Positions 5,550-9,204 of a DNA stretch of 9,204 nucleotides are shown in pieces; positions within the stretch are counted from its first letter, which is position 1; every line of letters starts with the position of its first letter. The DNA is taken from contig JALNWH010000079.1 of assembly GCA_023230985.1 (NCBI GenBank), positions 1 through 9,204 on the forward strand, in the 5' to 3' direction. Below the pieces are notes generated by a model. It ran no database searches. It was given only the letters and a program-made list of their open reading frames with translations, and was not told the origin of the DNA. The DNA comes from Bacillota bacterium (GTDB taxonomy: Bacteria > Bacillota > Clostridia > Lutisporales > Lutisporaceae). A program made the translations under genes and the position numbers.

Positions 5550-8438
5550 GGCCTAATTGAAATATTAAATAAATATAAGCTGATAATTTATATATGCCTT
5601 TTTATAATTTCGCTGCTATATCTTTTCATTTTACGGAAAAAGGAAAATTATAAAGATGTGTTTAATAAAAACATTAGAGATGGGCTAATACTGGGCTTAT
5701 TCTACTTTGGCATATATATTTTAAGGCAAGTGGTTATAGATATTAAATTAGACTTTCAAATAATAAAGCTTATAGTATTTATTATCAATGAAGCTGTTTT
5801 ATCTGCTATAATTTTTTTGATAATGTTTGCAATAAGTGATGCTATGTTTTTTTATAATAAATCAAAAAATGTGTTAATAAAAAAGCATATGAATTCACTA
5901 ATTTATTTAGTAATAGCAGATATTATATCAATTATACTGATTAATAAAAATATAGAAGGAAAAAATATTATAACGATAATCCCGGCATATCTGCTAGTTG
6001 TAACACTATCGGTTATTAGTAGTCAAGAATGCGAAAAAGGAAAAGGAAAAGAAAGAGATACTACATCTAGAGGTGATTTACCAGTTATAAATCCGGAAGA
6101 CCTATTTCCTGAAAGGGAGGTAGAGCTAGAAAACATAATAAACTATATAGATAATAACACACCAGAAGGCGCAGTAGTTATTTCAATAAATGGCAAGTGG
6201 GGAGAAGGGAAAACAAGCTTTATGAATTGTATAAGAAAAAAATATGAAGGTGAAAATGGGCCTAAAAATAATATTATTTGGATACAACCTATGGTGGTAG
6301 ATTCAAGAGAGAGTTTGGTAAAATACTTTTTTAAAAGGCTCTCAATAATTTTAGAAGAAAATAAAATTTACACTGGTAAGTTCAGCAATCTAAAACAATA
6401 TTGGGAGTTAATATTGGGGATAATAGGAAAGGAACCCTCTACTTTAGAAAGATTGGATATATTTAAAAATAAAGAATTAGAAGACTATAGAGAATACAAA
6501 GCTTACTTACAAAACGACATAAACCTGTTAGTATTAAGCAATAAAATTAAAAAGATACTAGTCGTAATAGATGATATTGATAGGGTAGATGATGAAAACA
6601 AAATATCAGTATTAAAATTTATAAAAGAAATAGCTGATTTTGAAGGTTTGGTTATAGTTTTTGCAATGGATTATGAAAAAATGATAGGTGATAGAATTAA
6701 CCATGAATATTTAGAAAAATTTATACATAAAAGGTTTGATTTAAAACAAATGAATGAATATGATGTAATTAGGTATTTTCTAAGGAAAGAAGTCTATTTA
6801 AAAACAATATATGATAATGATACATTGCAAGATGGTATAGAAGAATTAAGAAAGGAATTTACCAATTATTTTAAAGAGATACATAAAGATATTAATGATG
6901 AAATAGATGAATACAATAAGAAGCATGAGAAGCCAGAAGCCAAAGATAAGATTGGTAATATAGACGATGCAATAATTAAAAATCCTAGGCGTATAAAAAG
7001 AGTATTTATAGAAATTGAAGATATGTACAATATTTTAAATGGTAGAGTGCAAAATAATAAAAATTTAGATAATAAAATTTTTAAAAATAAGTTTATAGAA
7101 TTAAATATTAATAAAGCAATTGTAAGATTTGCATATGTAAAAGTATTCTATGAATTTGAATTTAGTAAAATAATAGGATATGGAGGATTAAACAGATATT
7201 TAGACATAAATATAAAAAATAAATCTAAAGTAAAGGATGTAGATAACTTTATAGTTAAAAGCATTTTTAAATATACAGGTTATACTCCGGGTTACGATAT
7301 AATAAAACCAGATAAAGATATTATAAGGTTTATAGATGACTATTTCATAAATCACTATAGTAAATCATATCTAACAGAGTTATATCTTGATAGAGAGGCA
7401 GAGCTAATTAAAATGATTTCAGACGAAAATATAAAGGAAGATGAAAGCATAAAAAAATCAGAATATATTAAAGAACTTGTAAATATAGTGCTAAATAGAA
7501 AAGACTCAGACAAAGAAAGCATGATTACAACAGTATTTGATTATATTGACAATGTGATCAATGATGGAAGCTTTAATATCGAAGGCCTAATAAAAACTAT
7601 AACTAAAAAGCAGATAATGCATAGTTTTTTAAATGAGAATTACTTACTAACAAGCAATATAAATAAGATATTAAAAAGGCATAAAATTGAACTTGAAAAT
7701 CAAAATAATAAGGATGTGCTTTTATCGTATATGGAAGATATCAATAAAACTATAATATTCAAAATTGCAAATAATATTGCTTTACTTTTAATAGTAGCTG
7801 AATATAAAAGTAATGAAGACATTGAAGAAAAATATAAAAAAATAAAAAATGAAAATGAAGTAATCGGAGATTTATCTGAATTGAATGAGTATATGCTTAC
7901 AGAGTTAAATTGTAAGCCTAATGATAGCAATTTAGGAGAAAAAGAAAGACTAGATGTATGGAAAGAAACACTAATAAAAAAGATTCAAGAAAATAAAGAA
8001 ATTTCACTTTCTAATAAAGGCTTCTTGTTAAATGAATTAGATATTTTAATAAAAATTTTGAAAGAGATTGATATAATGGGGAAAAAGCTTTCTAATAATG
8101 AAGTAAGCATAGCAAACAGAAATTGTGATTATTTAAAAAAGATGGAGGCGGACGAGATTAAAAACACATTACGTGAAATAAAAGAAAGCTTTGATGAAAA
8201 TAAAACCAATGACGAAAACCATGATATAATTGGATATTATTTTAGCGTAATAGAAGCTTTATATAAAGGAAAAAACATAACAGTTGAAAAAATGTTAGAA
8301 ATGATGGATATAGCAGATGAAATATATTATATAATAGAAGAGAAAGACATACTAGTGAAAGAAGAGAAGAACAAGTTGATATACTGGAGATTAATGCAAA
8401 GAAAGCTAAAAGATAAATATATAAATCAAGTTCAGTAA
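5547..8438 (+). CDS. Membrane-anchored KAP-family P-loop NTPase
   Basis: This 963-aa protein starts with about five hydrophobic helices (roughly residues 12-29, 46-64, 72-96, 117-133 and 141-158). A short basic linker follows, then a KAP P-loop NTPase domain. Walker A is GKWGEGKTS at 216-224. Walker B is VVIDDIDR at 339-346. The downstream stretch from AMDYEKM (373) to YLEKFIHKRFDL (388) is typical of the family. Residues from about 430 to the end are helical, rich in Lys and Glu, and probably contain coiled coils. Many KAP proteins have membrane helices inserted between Walker A and B. Here none lie there and all are N-terminal. The NTPase should face the cytoplasm at the inner membrane. The superfamily includes F-plasmid PifA, which excludes phage T7, and Kidins220. 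A defence role therefore fits the neighbours, but other membrane-complex roles are possible. The gene seems intact and is even richer in AT than the genes before it. A probable terminator lies about 85 bp after the stop. Confidence 0.88.
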   Translation: MGLIEILNKYKLIIYICLFIISLLYLFILRKKENYKDVFNKNIRDGLILGLFYFGIYILRQVVIDIKLDFQIIKLIVFIINEAVLSAIIFLIMFAISDAMFFYNKSKNVLIKKHMNSLIYLVIADIISIILINKNIEGKNIITIIPAYLLVVTLSVISSQECEKGKGKERDTTSRGDLPVINPEDLFPEREVELENIINYIDNNTPEGAVVISINGKWGEGKTSFMNCIRKKYEGENGPKNNIIWIQPMVVDSRESLVKYFFKRLSIILEENKIYTGKFSNLKQYWELILGIIGKEPSTLERLDIFKNKELEDYREYKAYLQNDINLLVLSNKIKKILVVIDDIDRVDDENKISVLKFIKEIADFEGLVIVFAMDYEKMIGDRINHEYLEKFIHKRFDLKQMNEYDVIRYFLRKEVYLKTIYDNDTLQDGIEELRKEFTNYFKEIHKDINDEIDEYNKKHEKPEAKDKIGNIDDAIIKNPRRIKRVFIEIEDMYNILNGRVQNNKNLDNKIFKNKFIELNINKAIVRFAYVKVFYEFEFSKIIGYGGLNRYLDINIKNKSKVKDVDNFIVKSIFKYTGYTPGYDIIKPDKDIIRFIDDYFINHYSKSYLTELYLDREAELIKMISDENIKEDESIKKSEYIKELVNIVLNRKDSDKESMITTVFDYIDNVINDGSFNIEGLIKTITKKQIMHSFLNENYLLTSNINKILKRHKIELENQNNKDVLLSYMEDINKTIIFKIANNIALLLIVAEYKSNEDIEEKYKKIKNENEVIGDLSELNEYMLTELNCKPNDSNLGEKERLDVWKETLIKKIQENKEISLSNKGFLLNELDILIKILKEIDIMGKKLSNNEVSIANRNCDYLKKMEADEIKNTLREIKESFDENKTNDENHDIIGYYFSVIEALYKGKNITVEKMLEMMDIADEIYYIIEEKDILVKEEKNKLIYWRLMQRKLKDKYINQVQ

Positions 8439-8521
8439 TAATTTTATAAATGCATTTCTAAAATATAGCTCCAACTGCATCTATGCTAGTATGAAAGATC
8501 TGGCTATAAAAAAACACACGC

Positions 8522-8549
8522 ACAACGAAAATCTTGTTGTTTTTGTCTT
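8522..8549 (+). terminator. Probable rho-independent terminator after the KAP gene
   Basis: ACAACGA (8522-8528) pairs with TTGTTGT (8534-8540), giving seven pairs including one G-U, around a five-base loop. A T-rich run, TTTTGTCTT, follows at 8541-8549. The stem is AT-rich, so strength is moderate. It separates the defence block from the downstream glycosyltransferase. Confidence 0.5.
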
Positions 8550-8556
8550 ATATTAT

Positions 8557-8584
8557 TTCATATCACAATCTAATCTGTTATAAT
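8557..8584 (+). promoter_or_regulatory. Extended -10 promoter for the glycosyltransferase locus
   Basis: TGTTATAAT at 8576-8584 is a perfect extended -10 element (TGn plus TATAAT). TTCATA at 8557-8562 is a 4-of-6 match to the -35 consensus, with a 16-bp spacer. Transcription would begin near 8591, leaving a leader of about 38 nt before the GTG start. Confidence 0.6.
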
Positions 8585-8628
8585 TTATTATGATGTCGAA
8601 AAATGGAGAATTAAACAAGAGGTGTAAA

Positions 8629-9204
8629 GTGAAAAACATTTGGATATTAAATCATTATGCAAGAAATATGTTAAGGAATAAGGGAGGAAGGCATTACTGG
8701 ATAGCAGAAAATTTAATTTCAAAAGGTTACCGTGTATCTATTTTTGCAGCAACATCAGGCCATAATTCTAACGATAATATTGATACAGGTAATAAAAAAT
8801 ATAAAGTAGTCGATGATGAAAAAATACCATTTGTTTTTGTAAAAACCCCCAGCTATACAGGGAATGGAAAACAAAGAATCTATAATATGTATAGATTCTA
8901 CAAAAACCTTTTTCCCACCACAGCTCAGTATGGCAAATCTTGTGGGAAACCTGATGTCATTATAGCATCTAGTGTGCATCCACTCACTTTAGTGGCCGGT
9001 ATTAAGATAGCTAAAAGATTTAATATCCCATGTATTTGTGAAGTTAGAGATTTATGGCCGGAAAGTATAATAGCTTATGGTTTATTAAAAAGAAATAATA
9101 TTATATCAAAACTATTATACCAAGGAGAAAAGTGGATTTATAAAAAAGCAGATTCCATAATTATGACATGGGAAGGTGGAATAGATTATATTATTGATCA
9201 AGGA
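8629..9204 (+). CDS. WbuB-type family 4 glycosyltransferase, 5' part only
   Basis: The frame is open to the end of the window, so only the first 192 residues are present. They are the N-terminal acceptor-binding Rossmann domain of a GT-B glycosyltransferase of the WbuB/WcaI-like GT4 group. The protein opens IWILNHYA and carries the Gly-rich NKGGRHYWIAENL, where activated sugar transferases bind the acceptor. It then has DVIIASSVHPLT and the characteristic EVRDLWPES, near residues 140-148. The chosen start is GTG at 8629, preceded by AAGAGGTG (8617-8624). An in-frame ATG at 8590 has no ribosome site and falls at the predicted transcription start. The product probably adds a sugar to a lipid-linked glycan at the cytoplasmic face of the membrane, in capsule, exopolysaccharide or teichoic-type polymer synthesis. 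The nucleotide-sugar-binding C-terminal half lies outside the window. It is separated from the genes before it by a terminator and its own promoter. Confidence 0.85.
   Translation, partial: MKNIWILNHYARNMLRNKGGRHYWIAENLISKGYRVSIFAATSGHNSNDNIDTGNKKYKVVDDEKIPFVFVKTPSYTGNGKQRIYNMYRFYKNLFPTTAQYGKSCGKPDVIIASSVHPLTLVAGIKIAKRFNIPCICEVRDLWPESIIAYGLLKRNNIISKLLYQGEKWIYKKADSIIMTWEGGIDYIIDQG

Noticed and set aside
8464..8508. Inverted repeat TATAGC / GCTATA after the KAP gene
   Set aside because: The arms are only six bases with a loop of over 30 bases. The stem at 8522-8540 with its T run is a much better terminator.
8590..8628. In-frame ATG start for the glycosyltransferase upstream of the GTG
   Set aside because: It has no ribosome site and coincides with the predicted transcription start, whereas the GTG at 8629 follows AAGAGGTG and matches the family N-terminus.
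1..9204. CRISPR arrays, tRNA/rRNA, insertion sequences, integrases and restriction-modification genes
   Set aside because: All were looked for by eye on both strands and no supporting repeats, folds or motifs were found.

Overview
The window is about 9.2 kb of very AT-rich DNA (roughly 25-30% GC by eye). AGGAGG-type ribosome binding sites, heavy use of AUA, AGA and AAA codons, and the look of the proteins all suggest a low-GC Bacillota, most likely a Clostridia-type anaerobe. That assignment is inference; there is no rRNA or other marker gene.

Layout, all on the + strand. (1) Positions 73-285 hold the relic of a small SLOG-like nucleotide-binding protein gene, with a lost start codon, an internal stop and a cut-off 3' end. 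(2) 292-2193 is a large gene of no recognised family (633 aa). (3) 2298-4229 is a tightly coupled two-gene unit: an ABC/AAA-type ATPase and an RloB-family TOPRIM-like protein. This is the architecture of the AbiLi/AbiLii (RloA/RloB) phage-defence system, and it has its own likely promoter. (4) 4353-5324 is a helical protein of unknown function with an R-x6-H motif resembling HEPN ribonucleases. A possible 15-codon leader ORF precedes it. (5) 5547-8438 is a 963-aa KAP-family P-loop NTPase with about five N-terminal membrane helices. Its start codon overlaps a two-codon upstream ORF. (6) 8522-8549 is a probable terminator and 8557-8584 a probable extended -10 promoter. (7) From 8629 to the window end is the 5' part of a WbuB-type family 4 glycosyltransferase, probably the first gene of a surface-polysaccharide locus.

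Interpretation: positions 292-8438 look like an accessory (defence-island) block between a degraded gene and a cell-surface glycan gene. The AbiL/RloAB pair is the only part recognisable as a known anti-phage system. The KAP protein belongs to a superfamily that includes the phage-exclusion protein PifA. The 633-aa protein and the HEPN-like protein are the best candidates for undescribed function. Whether they act alone, with the AbiL pair or with the KAP protein cannot be settled from sequence alone. I see no tRNA, rRNA, CRISPR array, transposase, integrase or restriction-modification gene.
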